Source: Petroclostridium xylanilyticum
GTDB taxonomy: Bacteria > Bacillota > Clostridia > SK-Y3
DNA: 64,000 bases
Reading direction: 5' to 3'
NCBI RefSeq assembly: GCF_002252565.1
Contig: NZ_NPML01000013.1
Location: forward strand, 310,001-374,000
Made by a program: the position numbers and the translations under genes. The notes beneath the pieces are model-generated. The model was not told where the DNA came from. It saw only the letters and a list, made by a program, of their open reading frames with translations, and searched no databases. Positions 30,327-38,835 of the stretch are shown here, in pieces. Position 1 is the stretch's first letter, and each line of letters begins with the position of its first letter.

Positions 30327-30776
30327 ATGAATATGAAAATTCTTGTAGATGCAGACGCATGTCCTGTAAAGAATATTATTACAAAAATAGCTAAAGAATA
30401 CAAGCTGCGCGTCTTAATGTTTATAGATACCAGTCATTTTCTTGACGATGGATATTCGGATGTTATAATGGTTGACAAAGGACGTGATTCGGTAGATATT
30501 GCCTTGATTAACAAAGTAGAAAAAGGTGATATTGTAGTAACGCAAGATTACGGTGTTGCTGCCATGGCATTTTCCAAACAGGCATATGGCATTAATCAGA
30601 ACGGATTTATTTATACTAAAGACAATATTGACAAACTCTTGTTTGAGAGACATCTGTCTCAAAAAATCCGCCGCGCAGGAGGCAGGACCTCCAACCCCCG
30701 CAAGAGAACAAAAGAAGATGATGAAAAGTTCGAAAGGGCATTTAGAAACCTGTGCTGCAAAAAAGAAGATAGCTAA
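30327..30776 (+). CDS. YaiI/YqxD (DUF188) family protein
   Basis: A 149-residue cytoplasmic protein with the PIN-like DUF188 fold. It begins MNMKILVDADACPVKNIITKIAKE, which is the family signature, and contains VMVDKGRDSVDIALINKVEKGDIVVTQDYGVAAMAF near residues 50-85 and the C-terminal RRAGGRTSNPRKRTKEDDEKF. I chose the ATG at 30327, 9 bases after AAGGTG; the frame is open further upstream but that extension is not conserved in the family. Function is uncharacterised in general; a nuclease-like role has been suggested from the fold. It diverges from the GarR-like gene. Confidence 0.88.
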   Translation: MNMKILVDADACPVKNIITKIAKEYKLRVLMFIDTSHFLDDGYSDVIMVDKGRDSVDIALINKVEKGDIVVTQDYGVAAMAFSKQAYGINQNGFIYTKDNIDKLLFERHLSQKIRRAGGRTSNPRKRTKEDDEKFERAFRNLCCKKEDS

Positions 30777-30792
30777 CAAATTTAGCTATCTT
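30765..30792. terminator. Bidirectional intrinsic terminator
   Basis: AAGATAGCTAA and TTAGCTATCTT arms overlap the yqxD stop codon and separate it from the convergent 30811-31155 gene. Confidence 0.7.
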
Positions 30793-30810
30793 TAAGAAAA
30801 TAGATCTATA

Positions 30811-31155
30811 TCAAAATGCCCTCGATAACAAAAATATAAAGAGTGCAATGGACAAAACCAATGCGATATTAAGAATAGTACCTACCGAAATATTCCACTT
30901 TTTTAATTTATTTACTTTGGGTGTGGAGGTAATATAACCATAACCTGAAGAATACTGCTGTATGTAATTATCAATAATACTCTGTGCTTCCTTTACTATG
31001 TAATCACTGTTTTTAGGATCATATTTATATCCGGTTTCTTTCTTTTTGCCTCTTGCATAACTATCATTACTTTTTAAAATAAATATGGCTTCCTCTATAA
31101 TGTTGGATTTAATATCTCTTATGATTACTACTTGTTTAGCATTTTCATGTTCCAT
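30811..31155 (-). CDS. Hypothetical C-terminally anchored protein
   Basis: 114 residues. The N-terminal 80 residues are soluble and charged (KQVVIIRDIKSNIIEEAIFILK, then GYKYDPKNSDYIVKEAQSIID). Residues 92-112 are a single membrane helix (ILNIALVLSIALFIFLLS), so it is probably tail-anchored with the N-terminus in the cytoplasm. GGAGGT lies 6 bases before the ATG. It is immediately downstream of spoIIE on the same strand (about 80 bases) and may be co-expressed during sporulation. No named family recognised. Confidence 0.65.
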   Translation of the reverse strand: MEHENAKQVVIIRDIKSNIIEEAIFILKSNDSYARGKKKETGYKYDPKNSDYIVKEAQSIIDNYIQQYSSGYGYITSTPKVNKLKKWNISVGTILNIALVLSIALFIFLLSRAF

Positions 31156-31233
31156 AAACTACCTCCGGCTCTTGTTGTACAAACACCTGGTAATAGTTTA
31201 AACATGTTAATGCATTTATATACATATTTTATC

Positions 31234-33636
31234 TCAAATTTTTTTCCACACCTTTGCAACCAGTACGGTCATATCATCATTTATACAGTTTCCGCTGTTT
31301 TCTACTGCCATTTTCAATAATTGATCCGCCATTTCCTGAGGATTGGTGGTGTCCATTCTACCCAAAGCCTCTTTTACCCAATCCTCCTTCTTGATAGCTT
31401 TTTCTTTTGAATCCAGAACTCCATCTGTCATCATAATAATATAATCACCTTCTCCAACAGTTTTATTCGAAAGCTCCATATCTATGTTATTTAGTATTCC
31501 TATTGGTAGAGATGTGGATTTCACCACTTCGATTTTGTTCTGTTTTTTTATAAACGTCGACGCCGCGCCAATTTTCACAAATTCAATATTACCCGTATAT
31601 AGGTCCAATACCGACAAATCTATTGTGGCAAAGGATTCATCCGGAGATTTGAGAACCAATACGGAATTTATCAGCTTTACTGCTGTATCTTTATCAAACC
31701 CCGAGTCTAAAAACTGCTCAAGCAAAGCTATGGTAGCACTGCTTTCTCTGGAAGCCCTCCTACCGCTTCCCATTCCATCACTTAAAGCCAAAACATATTT
31801 ACCATCTTTTAATTGGATAAATGAATAATTATCACCGCATTCAGTTTGCCCTTCTTTTTTTACCCGGGCAATTCCGGTAGATACCTGGTAAGTTTCTTCT
31901 TCAATATATTTTACGGTGCATTTTGACTCCCCACTGCTAAGGCTGCACACTGAATCCTGTTTAGTCATTTTTCGTCCAAGAACCCTGGAAAGTACCGGAG
32001 TAACATTTTTAATACACTTTCTAGCACCACCACAAGCTTTAAATGATATTTCCACCTCATATTTATGATTTGAATTTTCTAAAACAGTAATGTCTTTAGC
32101 AGTCATTCCCACTTTATCCAGTTCTATCATTAACTCTCTTTCCAGTTCTTCATCAAACTGCAGATCTATAGTAATTTCATTTGCCAGGTTAGCTATAATC
32201 CTGGATACACCTTGGAGCTGCTGAGAGATCAATCCCCGGCTTTCCCCTACCTTACTAGCCCATACAAGATTTACCTTATAAACTTCAAAGGCATTATTTA
32301 CTGCATTTATAAAATCTTCTATTCTTATACAGCGATGTGCAAAAAATTCCGGCATATCTCTTTGGTCAACATGCCCTTTTTCTTCCAACTTTTCTAAAAC
32401 TTTGAACATAACCTGATACGTATTATGGAATTCTCTCTCCCAACAGGAGAGGCATAACCCACAGTCTTTACATACCCGTTCAGCTACCTGGTCAAAAAGT
32501 GTCGCTACATCGTTATTATTTACCGTTGTCTTTTTTTCAGCGATATTATCAAATGTATTTGCAAGTTGTTCAAAGGATTTTGATATGCTGTTAAGCTTAT
32601 CCACAGTAATTTCCTTAATCCTGCGGCTATATGCTTTCCTATCAATGAACCTTTCAGAATTCTTGCTTAAAAATTCGCCTACATAATCCAGGGCTTTTGT
32701 AGGAGTAACGCCAAATAGCGCGACAGCAATAAAAATATCATATATATTAATGAGCACTTCAGTAGAACCATTGATATAAATGGTTAATATGGCATTCGCC
32801 AGAATGAACCCAAGGCTTACGCCAATTTTTCCAAACGTCCTAAATATGCCTGCTACCAATCCACAAAAAGCATAACTTCCTATGACATAAGATACAGCTT
32901 CCGAAGCCATACTGTTAATAAGCCCTATGGTTACACCCGCTGAAGCAGCTACACCTACCCCATGTTTTAAACTGAACATGAGAAGTATAAAAATGCACAA
33001 TGTATTTCTGAGGGAAATTCCTCCCGGAAACTGTACTTCCGTAAATCCTAAAATAAGAAGACCCAACAGGATAGAAAGACTGATTATTTCTTCATTGGAT
33101 AAAACCCTTCTCTCTCCCCTTTGCTTCAAAACCGGAATGCTTGTCCTAAAAATATATACCATTACAAAACCGATAAAGGATTCAAATATTAACATAAATA
33201 AATCATATAACAAAAAACCTTGGATAATAATAAAAATCAATCCGGAAATAAATAAACTTAAAAAAGCAAGTAGTGCTGTAAAAAATGTTTTATTAAGCAA
33301 TGTATTTTTACACAATAAAGCAAATCCTGTATATACTACCATAGCCATAATATATTTGATTGACGCTACACCCATGCCAATAGTCATAAAACCAATGATT
33401 ATACTTATGGCAACAAATATGGAGTTAACTTCTCCTGTAAAAGATGCAGCATAAAAAGGCAAGCCGAAAGGTGTAATTCCTGATAGAATAGCTGCCCGTC
33501 CCAACATAAAGCCCATCAAGTCAATCATAATATCCCTTACTGAAAAAATTCTGGAGTTTGTCCTTATATCCTTATTTCCTTTCTCCATTTTTCTGTTTTT
33601 GATTCGCTGATAAGGAAATAGTTCTGTCCTCTCCAT
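31234..33636 (-). CDS. spoIIE: Stage II sporulation protein E (serine phosphatase)
   Basis: An 800-residue phosphatase that dephosphorylates SpoIIAA to activate sigma-F in the forespore and associates with the polar septum. The first 330 or so residues hold about ten membrane helices. The middle region (about 330-590) contains a Cys-rich patch, CKDCGLCLSCWERE. The C-terminal PP2C domain has LSDGMGSGRRASRESS near 610 and IIMMTDGVLDSKEKA near 740. The ATG at 33636 follows GGGGG by nine bases; a TTG three codons upstream is less likely. Length and order match the family. Its place next to tRNAs and the yabR-divIC block reproduces the Bacillus arrangement. Confidence 0.95.
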   Translation of the reverse strand: MERTELFPYQRIKNRKMEKGNKDIRTNSRIFSVRDIMIDLMGFMLGRAAILSGITPFGLPFYAASFTGEVNSIFVAISIIIGFMTIGMGVASIKYIMAMVVYTGFALLCKNTLLNKTFFTALLAFLSLFISGLIFIIIQGFLLYDLFMLIFESFIGFVMVYIFRTSIPVLKQRGERRVLSNEEIISLSILLGLLILGFTEVQFPGGISLRNTLCIFILLMFSLKHGVGVAASAGVTIGLINSMASEAVSYVIGSYAFCGLVAGIFRTFGKIGVSLGFILANAILTIYINGSTEVLINIYDIFIAVALFGVTPTKALDYVGEFLSKNSERFIDRKAYSRRIKEITVDKLNSISKSFEQLANTFDNIAEKKTTVNNNDVATLFDQVAERVCKDCGLCLSCWEREFHNTYQVMFKVLEKLEEKGHVDQRDMPEFFAHRCIRIEDFINAVNNAFEVYKVNLVWASKVGESRGLISQQLQGVSRIIANLANEITIDLQFDEELERELMIELDKVGMTAKDITVLENSNHKYEVEISFKACGGARKCIKNVTPVLSRVLGRKMTKQDSVCSLSSGESKCTVKYIEEETYQVSTGIARVKKEGQTECGDNYSFIQLKDGKYVLALSDGMGSGRRASRESSATIALLEQFLDSGFDKDTAVKLINSVLVLKSPDESFATIDLSVLDLYTGNIEFVKIGAASTFIKKQNKIEVVKSTSLPIGILNNIDMELSNKTVGEGDYIIMMTDGVLDSKEKAIKKEDWVKEALGRMDTTNPQEMADQLLKMAVENSGNCINDDMTVLVAKVWKKI

Positions 33637-34057
33637 TATTATCAACCCCCATTTATTTGAATAAATATTACATAGTGTTTAAGAGTAAAGCTGTAGTATT
33701 AAGATTTGTTACAAGTTGAACACAGATTTTAAGTGTGTGCAGGGTTAATTATACAGCATGTCCAATAAAATATTTGTCACTTCAGGTTGATGGTTACAAA
33801 AAGTTTTTGACAGCAAATTCAAATATTTGGTAATTATTTGCAATTGGTGACATCGTTTTAATAAATAGCAGGGAGTAAGGAGTAGAGAATGTAGAGTGGA
33901 AAATTCATATATATAGGTAGGTGAACTAAAGTTTGAGATAAAGCAGGCAAGTAAAATTTTGTAGAAAGATTTTTGGAATATTTCCGGTACAGCCAGAATA
34001 TATATTATATTTATTACCTCTTACATTCTTCGTTTACTATTCAACATATAAACATAC
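33637..34057. other. spoIIE upstream region
   Basis: 421 bases without a gene. On the minus strand a TGTCAAAAA sequence near 33806-33813 is one mismatch from a Spo0A box, which would suit spoIIE, but a single imperfect site is weak. A degenerate GGAGTAAGGAGTAGAG patch at about 33873 resembles the other intergenic repeats. Confidence 0.35.
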
Positions 34058-34058
34058 A

Positions 34059-34092
34059 AAAAACCACATGGTTACTAAACCATGTGGTTTTT
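34059..34092 (-). terminator. Terminator of the Val-Glu-Met tRNA cluster
   Basis: 15-base arms AAAAACCACATGGTT and its complement with an ACTA loop; T-rich on the minus strand, directly after the tRNA-Val 3' end. Confidence 0.88.
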
Positions 34093-34093
34093 A

Positions 34094-34169
34094 TGGTGGG
34101 CACAATAGGGCTCGAACCTATGACCCCCTGCTTGTAAGGCAGGTGCTCTCCCAGCTGAGCTATGCGCCC
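34094..34169 (-). tRNA. tRNA-Val (anticodon TAC)
   Basis: The minus strand begins GGGCGCATAGCTCAGCTGG. The anticodon stem CCTGC/GCAGG encloses CTTACAA. The T arm is GGTTCGAGCC and the end is an encoded CCA. Confidence 0.96.
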
Positions 34170-34174
34170 TTAAA

Positions 34175-34249
34175 TGGTGACCCATAGGGGACTCGAACCC
34201 CTGTTACCGCCGTGAAAGGGCGGTGTCTTAACCGCTTGACCAATGGGCC
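34175..34249 (-). tRNA. tRNA-Glu (anticodon TTC)
   Basis: The minus strand begins GGCCCATTGGTCAAGCGG. The stem CCGCC/GGCGG encloses the CTTTCAC loop. GGTTCGAGTCC and encoded CCA follow. Six bases separate it from tRNA-Val. Confidence 0.96.
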
Positions 34250-34254
34250 ATATA

Positions 34255-34331
34255 TGGTAGCGGCAGACGGATTTGAACCATCGACACTACGGGTATGAAC
34301 CGTATGCTCTAGCCAACTGAGCTATGCCGCC
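34255..34331 (-). tRNA. tRNA-Met, elongator type (anticodon CAT)
   Basis: The minus strand begins GGCGGCATAGCTCAGTTGG. TACGG/CCGTA encloses the TTCATAC loop, followed by GGTTCAAATCC and CCA. The anticodon stem and D loop fit elongator tRNA-Met rather than initiator; a lysidine-modified Ile tRNA is less likely. Confidence 0.9.
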
Positions 34332-34514
34332 ATATTATTTTTATATTTTGTGAGTCAGAACATTATCTATTTTACCATAAATTCTTTATAAATCAAGTAT
34401 CAATTTATGGCAATTTAGCAGTTCATCAACTCTTAAAGCCGCTCTCACAAGCGACATGTTAAATTTTAATATAAATCGACAAAAAAGTCAATAGGGAATT
34501 TAAAATTTTTTGCG

Positions 34515-34570
34515 TATATCAAAGGTACGTATATCAAAGGGACGGTTCTTGTGATATATTCTTGTGATAT
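34515..34570. repeat. REP-like repeats, 3' side of the RAYT gene
   Basis: TATATCAAAGG is repeated, and the GGGACGGTTCT core at 34539-34549 is followed by two TTGTGATATAT copies. It is the inverted counterpart of the repeats at 35394-35468, so the transposase gene is bracketed. Confidence 0.75.
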
Positions 34571-34571
34571 A

Positions 34572-35345
34572 TTATGCTCTAATTATTATGTTATACCCTA
34601 TTCCTGTTATCCTCGCAATTTGTCTTATACTGCTTCCATCAATATCTTTAGCTTCACGTAGTATTCTATCCCGTTCCATTCTTTCCATCTGTTGCAAAGT
34701 ACTAATTGGCTTTCCTTTTAACATTTTTGTAATTTCTTTATATACTTCTTCATCACTAGCTCTTACATTTTTTTCATCTTCAAGACATCTGTCATCGTTT
34801 TCCTTCTCATTGAACTGACGAAATTTTTTTATGGCAGCCTTGTTATTTTCAGATAACAATCCCAGAGCAAAACTTGTTTGTGTTAAGCCCGGTAAATAAT
34901 CTTTCTCCCCATAATATGCACGGCAGCTGCTCCATTTGTACAGTTCCGGTTTTTTTACCATTCCCGCTTTTACTGGATTATTATGTATATAACGAATAAC
35001 TGTCATTAAATATCCATCGCTATTCACACACTCACTTTTATATCTATCCTGAAATACATGTCCAAAATGTTCATATTTCCAATTATACCAATATGCATAG
35101 CTTATTCCAATCCGCTTCATTATTTGCTCTATATGTTCTTTTCCTTCTCTTATTAATAAATGTAGATGATTTCCCATTAAACAGTAAGCATATATTTCAC
35201 AACTACTTTCCTTTTTTATCTTCTCCAAGGTTTCCAGGTATTTTTGACAGTCTTCATCATCATGAAAAATCTCCTGCCGGTTAATGCCTCTTACCATAAC
35301 ATGATAAATTCCGGTCTCGCTTCGCTTCCTTGCACTTCTTGGCAT
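34572..35345 (-). CDS. REP-associated tyrosine transposase (RAYT, Y1_Tnp)
   Basis: A 257-residue HUH nuclease of the IS200/IS605-related RAYT group. The catalytic HUH motif HLHLL lies in YCLMGNHLHLLIREG near residue 55, and the nucleophilic Tyr is in VIRYIHNNPVKAGMV near 115. A C-terminal helix-turn-helix (SSIRQIARITGIG) resembles a DnaA-type domain. I chose MPRSARKRSETG at 35345, which fits the family start; an ATG six codons earlier lacks a ribosome binding site. It is flanked by inverted GGGACGGTTCT repeats on both sides, and a lone related palindrome lies at 55486. It probably mobilises or maintains these repeats. A good promoter overlaps the upstream repeat. Confidence 0.92.
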   Translation of the reverse strand: MPRSARKRSETGIYHVMVRGINRQEIFHDDEDCQKYLETLEKIKKESSCEIYAYCLMGNHLHLLIREGKEHIEQIMKRIGISYAYWYNWKYEHFGHVFQDRYKSECVNSDGYLMTVIRYIHNNPVKAGMVKKPELYKWSSCRAYYGEKDYLPGLTQTSFALGLLSENNKAAIKKFRQFNEKENDDRCLEDEKNVRASDEEVYKEITKMLKGKPISTLQQMERMERDRILREAKDIDGSSIRQIARITGIGYNIIIRA

Positions 35346-35372
35346 ATTCTCCCACTCTTTCATTTTTCTCTG

Positions 35373-35401
35373 ATTATATCATAAGTCTATGTATATATCA
35401 A
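35373..35401 (-). promoter_or_regulatory. Promoter of the RAYT gene
   Basis: The minus strand has TTGATA (35396-35401), a 17-base spacer and TATAAT (35373-35378). The -35 box is part of the repeat unit TGTTGATATA. Confidence 0.7.
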
Positions 35402-35468
35402 CAGAACCGTCCCCTTGATATCTATATCAACAGAACCGTCCCCTTGATATCTTGGTCCCCTTGATATC
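35394..35468. repeat. REP-like repeats, 5' side of the RAYT gene
   Basis: Two tandem units TATATCAACAGAACCGTCCCC...TTGATATC (cores 35403-35414 and 35432-35443) and one truncated unit GGTCCCCTTGATATC (35454-35468). Confidence 0.85.
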
Positions 35469-35472
35469 TTCT

Positions 35473-36444
35473 TTATTGATTTTTTTCCACATTTAATTCA
35501 GGAATATCCTCTATCACATTTTCAGCATCCACAGTCTGTTCCTCTTCAATTTCTATGGTTCCAGTTTCCTCATCCCAATTAATTTTTAATCCTAAACTTT
35601 CAACAATAAATCTTAGTGGAACAACAGTTCTATTGTTAAGTGTTTCTGAAGGCACATCAATTTCAATTTCAACCTTATTTACGTATGCCAACTTACTTCC
35701 TATCTGAAGGACTATTTCTTTTCCTTCTTTAGTTATAGTTACCTTTTGTTCTTCTGCATTCCATTTGACATCTGCTCCAAATGCTTCAGATATAGCTCTA
35801 ACAGGTACCAATGTTCTTCCTGCTTTTATAACTGGCGGTGTATCAAATTTGATATTTACACCTTTAGTTATAATATTTTCTACTGGTATAACCCTAATAT
35901 CCTGGCCACTTGTTTGCAATTCTTCTGCTGTAAGCTCTAATTGTTTGAGTTCTTCACTTGTATATTTATTTTTTATAACTTCCTTCATTTGTTCTTTAGT
36001 TTGCTTCATTTGCTGTTTTAATGAATTTATTTCTGTTTTTATCTGTTGAATCTGTTGTAATAACTGCTCTGCCAACTCAAGATTTCCATTCTCTTCTGCT
36101 TCTTCATATTGTTTTTCTATGATATCTTTTTGTGCTTCTAGCTCATCTTTTTTCTCTTCTATTGCATCTTTCTCTGCTTCTAGCTTATTCTTTGCTTCTT
36201 CCCATAATTCGTCTTCATTTTCATCTTCGTCTTCATTCTCATCTTCATCTTCATTCTCATCTTCGCCTTCATTCTCGTCTTCATCTTCATTTCCAACATC
36301 TTGGCTATCTTGACTTTCTACAACTTCTTCTACTTTACTGTCTTTTTTAGAATCCTTAGCCATAACAGTAGTCGCTACGGTTGAGGTAAATAGAAATACA
36401 AAAATCATCAAAAATACAAACATCTTTTGAACTTTTTCCATCAT
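35473..36444 (-). CDS. Secreted coiled-coil protein with copper-amine-oxidase-like domain
   Basis: 323 residues. Residues 1-29 form a signal peptide (MFVFLMIFVFLFTSTVATTVMA). Residues 42-80 are almost wholly Glu, Asp and Asn in a short tandem repeat. Residues 80-160 form a charged coiled coil rich in Glu, Gln and Lys. The C-terminal half is a copper-amine-oxidase-like N domain pair (FDTPPVIKAGRTLVPVRAISEAFGADVKWN; LNNRTVVPLRFIVESLGLKINWDEE). It resembles clostridial cell-surface stalk proteins. AAGGAG precedes the ATG. It is monocistronic and lies next to RAYT repeats. Likely wall- or matrix-associated; no enzymatic role visible. Confidence 0.82.
   Translation of the reverse strand: MMEKVQKMFVFLMIFVFLFTSTVATTVMAKDSKKDSKVEEVVESQDSQDVGNEDEDENEGEDENEDEDENEDEDENEDELWEEAKNKLEAEKDAIEEKKDELEAQKDIIEKQYEEAEENGNLELAEQLLQQIQQIKTEINSLKQQMKQTKEQMKEVIKNKYTSEELKQLELTAEELQTSGQDIRVIPVENIITKGVNIKFDTPPVIKAGRTLVPVRAISEAFGADVKWNAEEQKVTITKEGKEIVLQIGSKLAYVNKVEIEIDVPSETLNNRTVVPLRFIVESLGLKINWDEETGTIEIEEEQTVDAENVIEDIPELNVEKNQ
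36209..36300. repeat. Coding microsatellite (acidic repeat)
   Basis: Short units of TCTTCATTC/TCATCTTCA type are tandemly repeated on the plus strand. They encode the Glu/Asp/Asn run of the 35473-36444 protein and could vary in copy number. Confidence 0.75.
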
Positions 36445-36755
36445 AGACCACTCCTTTTACATGTGTTTTTTAAATACAATCTCCAAGGTTTCTCACGCTT
36501 CGATAAGTTTGCTAGTATCAGAGATTACAATATTTACTATAATGCTATTATATCCTACACCAATAACGTTGTCACTGCCTAAAAATTAAATAGTGCTGAA
36601 GACCTATGCGTCAAATCAACTTTCCATAATTTCCTCTTCCCCTTGATGCTATAATTACTACCACCCTTCTTTTATTAAAAAAGGCAAAGCCATGAGAACT
36701 TAGAACGAAGTTCTTTTTCTGATTTTACGATACCACTTATTTAGCAAATGTAAAA
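36445..36755. other. Intergenic region beside IS1595 element
   Basis: 311 AT-rich bases holding the upstream region of the surface-protein gene. A small hairpin AGAACTT/AAGTTCT lies near 36697-36715. No gene or clear promoter seen. Confidence 0.4.
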
Positions 36756-36770
36756 TATAAAAATAAATGA

Positions 36771-37676
36771 CTATGTCGTTAGTTCAGTATACTTAATTTT
36801 TTGCGAGGTGATGCAGCTATTAATAATACGATTAAATAACTCACTCTCAAAAAACCTACGGTTAAACCTATAGCAAAATTCGTCCAGGTATCGTTGCAAA
36901 TGCTTCTGGTCAAGGCCATGGAAAGTTCCAGCCACAAAAGCCTTTGCATTGGAGACAATGGTGTGAAGCCATTTCAAATGTTCTTCATTTTCTTTAGGAT
37001 TGAATACCTTGGCTTCAAGCTTATAACCTTCTGCTTGAAGGTTTTGGTAAGAGCTGTATGCGTCACTTGAAATGGTTGAGCCGGTTTGTACGTTTGAATG
37101 CGCAAATTCAGCTATAGTTTCTTTTTTCAGGTCGTTTACCACCTGCATTTTGAGAAACTGGGGATGACCTTCTTCATTAAGCGACAAACCTACCATTACT
37201 TTAGCTTTACTGGTCCCCCTGCCACGTTTACCTCCTTCGTCCGGTGAACCAAAATATGCATCATCCAGTTCTACCACACCGGCAAGCAGGTATTGTGAAT
37301 CCCGATCCTTCATGGCCTTACGGATTCTGTGGAGCATGAACCAGGCTGCTTTGTAGGATATTTCAAGCTCCTTTGAAAGCATCATGGCCGAACACCCCCT
37401 TTTGTCCCTTCCTACAAAGTAAATGGCCCAAAACCACTTTTCAAGCTTAATGTGCGTCTTCTCCATAACGGTACCTACTGTGACGGATGCTTGATAGTGG
37501 CAAGCGGTGCACTCATAGCGGTTTCTTGTTGAAATAACGTAATAGGTCTCGTTACCGCATTTAGGGCACTTAAAGCCATCAGGCCAGCGCATCTTAAAAA
37601 GGTGCTCCCGGCAAGCGTCCTCACTATTAAACTTATTCTTAAACTCCATGAAGCTTATTGCTTCTTGTTTAGCCAT
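36771..37676 (-). CDS. IS1595-family (ISXO2-like) transposase
   Basis: A 301-residue DDE-type transposase. A zinc ribbon at about 34-55 (FKCPKCGNETYYV...YECTACHYQAS) is followed by a helix-turn-helix region (CSAMMLSKELEISYKAAW) and the catalytic core (VVELDDAYFGSP; TISSDAYSSY; VSNAKAFVAGTFHGLDQKHLQRYLDEFCYRFNRR). The ATG at 37676 lies 9 bases after GGGAGG. The stop codon falls inside the left terminal repeat. No frame disruption is visible, so it may be active. A promoter at 37713-37741 drives it. Confidence 0.95.
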   Translation of the reverse strand: MAKQEAISFMEFKNKFNSEDACREHLFKMRWPDGFKCPKCGNETYYVISTRNRYECTACHYQASVTVGTVMEKTHIKLEKWFWAIYFVGRDKRGCSAMMLSKELEISYKAAWFMLHRIRKAMKDRDSQYLLAGVVELDDAYFGSPDEGGKRGRGTSKAKVMVGLSLNEEGHPQFLKMQVVNDLKKETIAEFAHSNVQTGSTISSDAYSSYQNLQAEGYKLEAKVFNPKENEEHLKWLHTIVSNAKAFVAGTFHGLDQKHLQRYLDEFCYRFNRRFFESELFNRIINSCITSQKIKYTELTT

Positions 37677-37712
37677 AGTCAACAACCTCCCGAACAAACG
37701 TTTGTAGTTAAA

Positions 37713-37741
37713 TTATACCAAACAAACGTTCGGTTGGCAAT
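37713..37741 (-). promoter_or_regulatory. Promoter of the IS1595 transposase
   Basis: The minus strand has TTGCCA, exactly 17 bases, then TATAAT. CAAACGTT-type repeats on both sides (AACAAACGTT twice, CCGAAC/GTTCGG ends) could be an operator. Confidence 0.75.
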
Positions 37742-37783
37742 AGGTTACTGACTAAAAGTCATAGTCATATAAAAATAAAAAAA

Positions 37784-37815
37784 ACTTGCAAACTTTAAGA
37801 CTTTGCAAGTTGTGA
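37784..37815 (-). terminator. Terminator of the fMet-Leu tRNA pair
   Basis: AACTTGCAAA and TTTGCAAGTT arms, followed on the minus strand by eight T. Confidence 0.85.
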
Positions 37816-37821
37816 CTTTCT

Positions 37822-37898
<77 letters not shown>

Positions 37899-37921
37899 AT
37901 ATAGATGTTATTAAATTAAAG

Positions 37922-38010
37922 TGGTGCCGGAGACCGGAATCGAACCGGTACGATCTTTTGGGACCGCAGGATTTTAAGTCCTGTGCGTCTGCCAGTTCCG
38001 CCACTCCGGC
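37922..38010 (-). tRNA. tRNA-Leu (anticodon TAA)
   Basis: An 89-base class II tRNA. The minus strand begins GCCGGAGTGGCGGAACTGG. The stem CAGGA/TCCTG encloses the TTAA-containing loop. A long variable arm and encoded CCA are present. Confidence 0.96.
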
Positions 38011-38397
38011 ATATTTTAATAACTTTATAATATTTTAATTATTATCACTTTTTATTGCTGTCGTCTAGCGACAAATATTATTCTACATCCTTTTTTCATT
38101 TTTGTCAACACTTTTTTTCAAGAAATTTTTGGTAATATTAAAATGCTCATAGTTAACAAGTCACGGTTCACAAATTTTGATATGTACTTTAATTATGGTG
38201 AATTGCTAACTGATGATAAGGGACTCTTTTTAGTACTATCATACAATAGTAAAGCCGGGGAATCCCCGGCACTCTGCCTTCATGTCCTTTATTAGCATCT
38301 ATATCAAAATCTTCTGCTTAATCTAATAGAGCACTACAGTTTACATGATGAATGTGCAATAACCCATCAAAATAACTATTAATTGTGAACTAATTTA
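38011..38397. other. Intergenic region between tRNA-Leu and yabR-like gene
   Basis: 387 bases. It holds a single GTCACGGTTCAC repeat unit (about 38160-38171) and a strong GC hairpin (GCCGGGG-AAT-CCCCGGC, 38254-38270). The hairpin could terminate the yabR-like transcript, but no T run follows it on either strand. No gene seen. Confidence 0.5.
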
Positions 38398-38835
38398 TTA
38401 AAATATATTCGCTGACCTCTTATATCCTCCGCCTCTCTTAGACTCAATGCTCCTTTTGAGATCCTGCATTCTTTCATCACTATCTTGTTTAAATTTTAAT
38501 AATTTATCTTCAAAAGACAAATTCTCATTATTATTTCTACGTGACCAATCAATATCTACTGGCGGCCTTGAAGATGATCTAGTGGATCTATTAGATTCAT
38601 TCTCAAGAGCTTTTTTAATTGACAGGCTAATCTTCCCATCATTATCCACCGATAATACTTTTACTTTTACTACTTGATTTTCTTTGAGATGTTTTTTAAT
38701 GTCCTTGACATATTCCACAGCCACTTCAGAAATATGAACCAAGCCTGTCTTGCCGTCAGGTAGTTGAACAAAAGCTCCAAAACCTGTAATTCCAGTAACC
38801 TTTCCTTCAACTACTTTGCCTACTTCAACCAGCAT
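38398..38835 (-). CDS. S1-domain RNA-binding protein (YabR/YugI type)
   Basis: 145 residues. Residues 1-72 are one S1 domain (EVGKVVEGKVTGITGFGAFVQLPDGKTGLVHISEVA...VKVKVLSVDNDGKISLSIKKA). The rest is a basic, Ser/Arg-rich tail (RSTRSSSRPP, KRGGGYKRSANIF). AGGAGG lies about 11 bases before the ATG. It is the last gene of the yabP-yabQ-divIC run, as in Bacillus where yabR follows divIC. It probably binds RNA or ribosomes; its exact role is unknown. Confidence 0.88.
   Translation of the reverse strand: MLVEVGKVVEGKVTGITGFGAFVQLPDGKTGLVHISEVAVEYVKDIKKHLKENQVVKVKVLSVDNDGKISLSIKKALENESNRSTRSSSRPPVDIDWSRRNNNENLSFEDKLLKFKQDSDERMQDLKRSIESKRGGGYKRSANIF

Larger units (their letters stand above)
36768..37767. 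mobile_element. Complete IS1595-family insertion sequence
   Basis: The 1000-base element has inverted ends TGACTATG...TAGTTCAGTA (left, from 36768) and TACTGACTA...CATAGTCA (right, to 37767). The direct repeat TATAAAAATAAA occurs immediately outside each end (36756-36767 and 37768-37779). At least 8 of its 12 bases would be the target duplication. The single transposase gene is intact. The clean repeats suggest a recent insertion, just beyond the terminator of the fMet-Leu tRNA pair. Confidence 0.9.
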
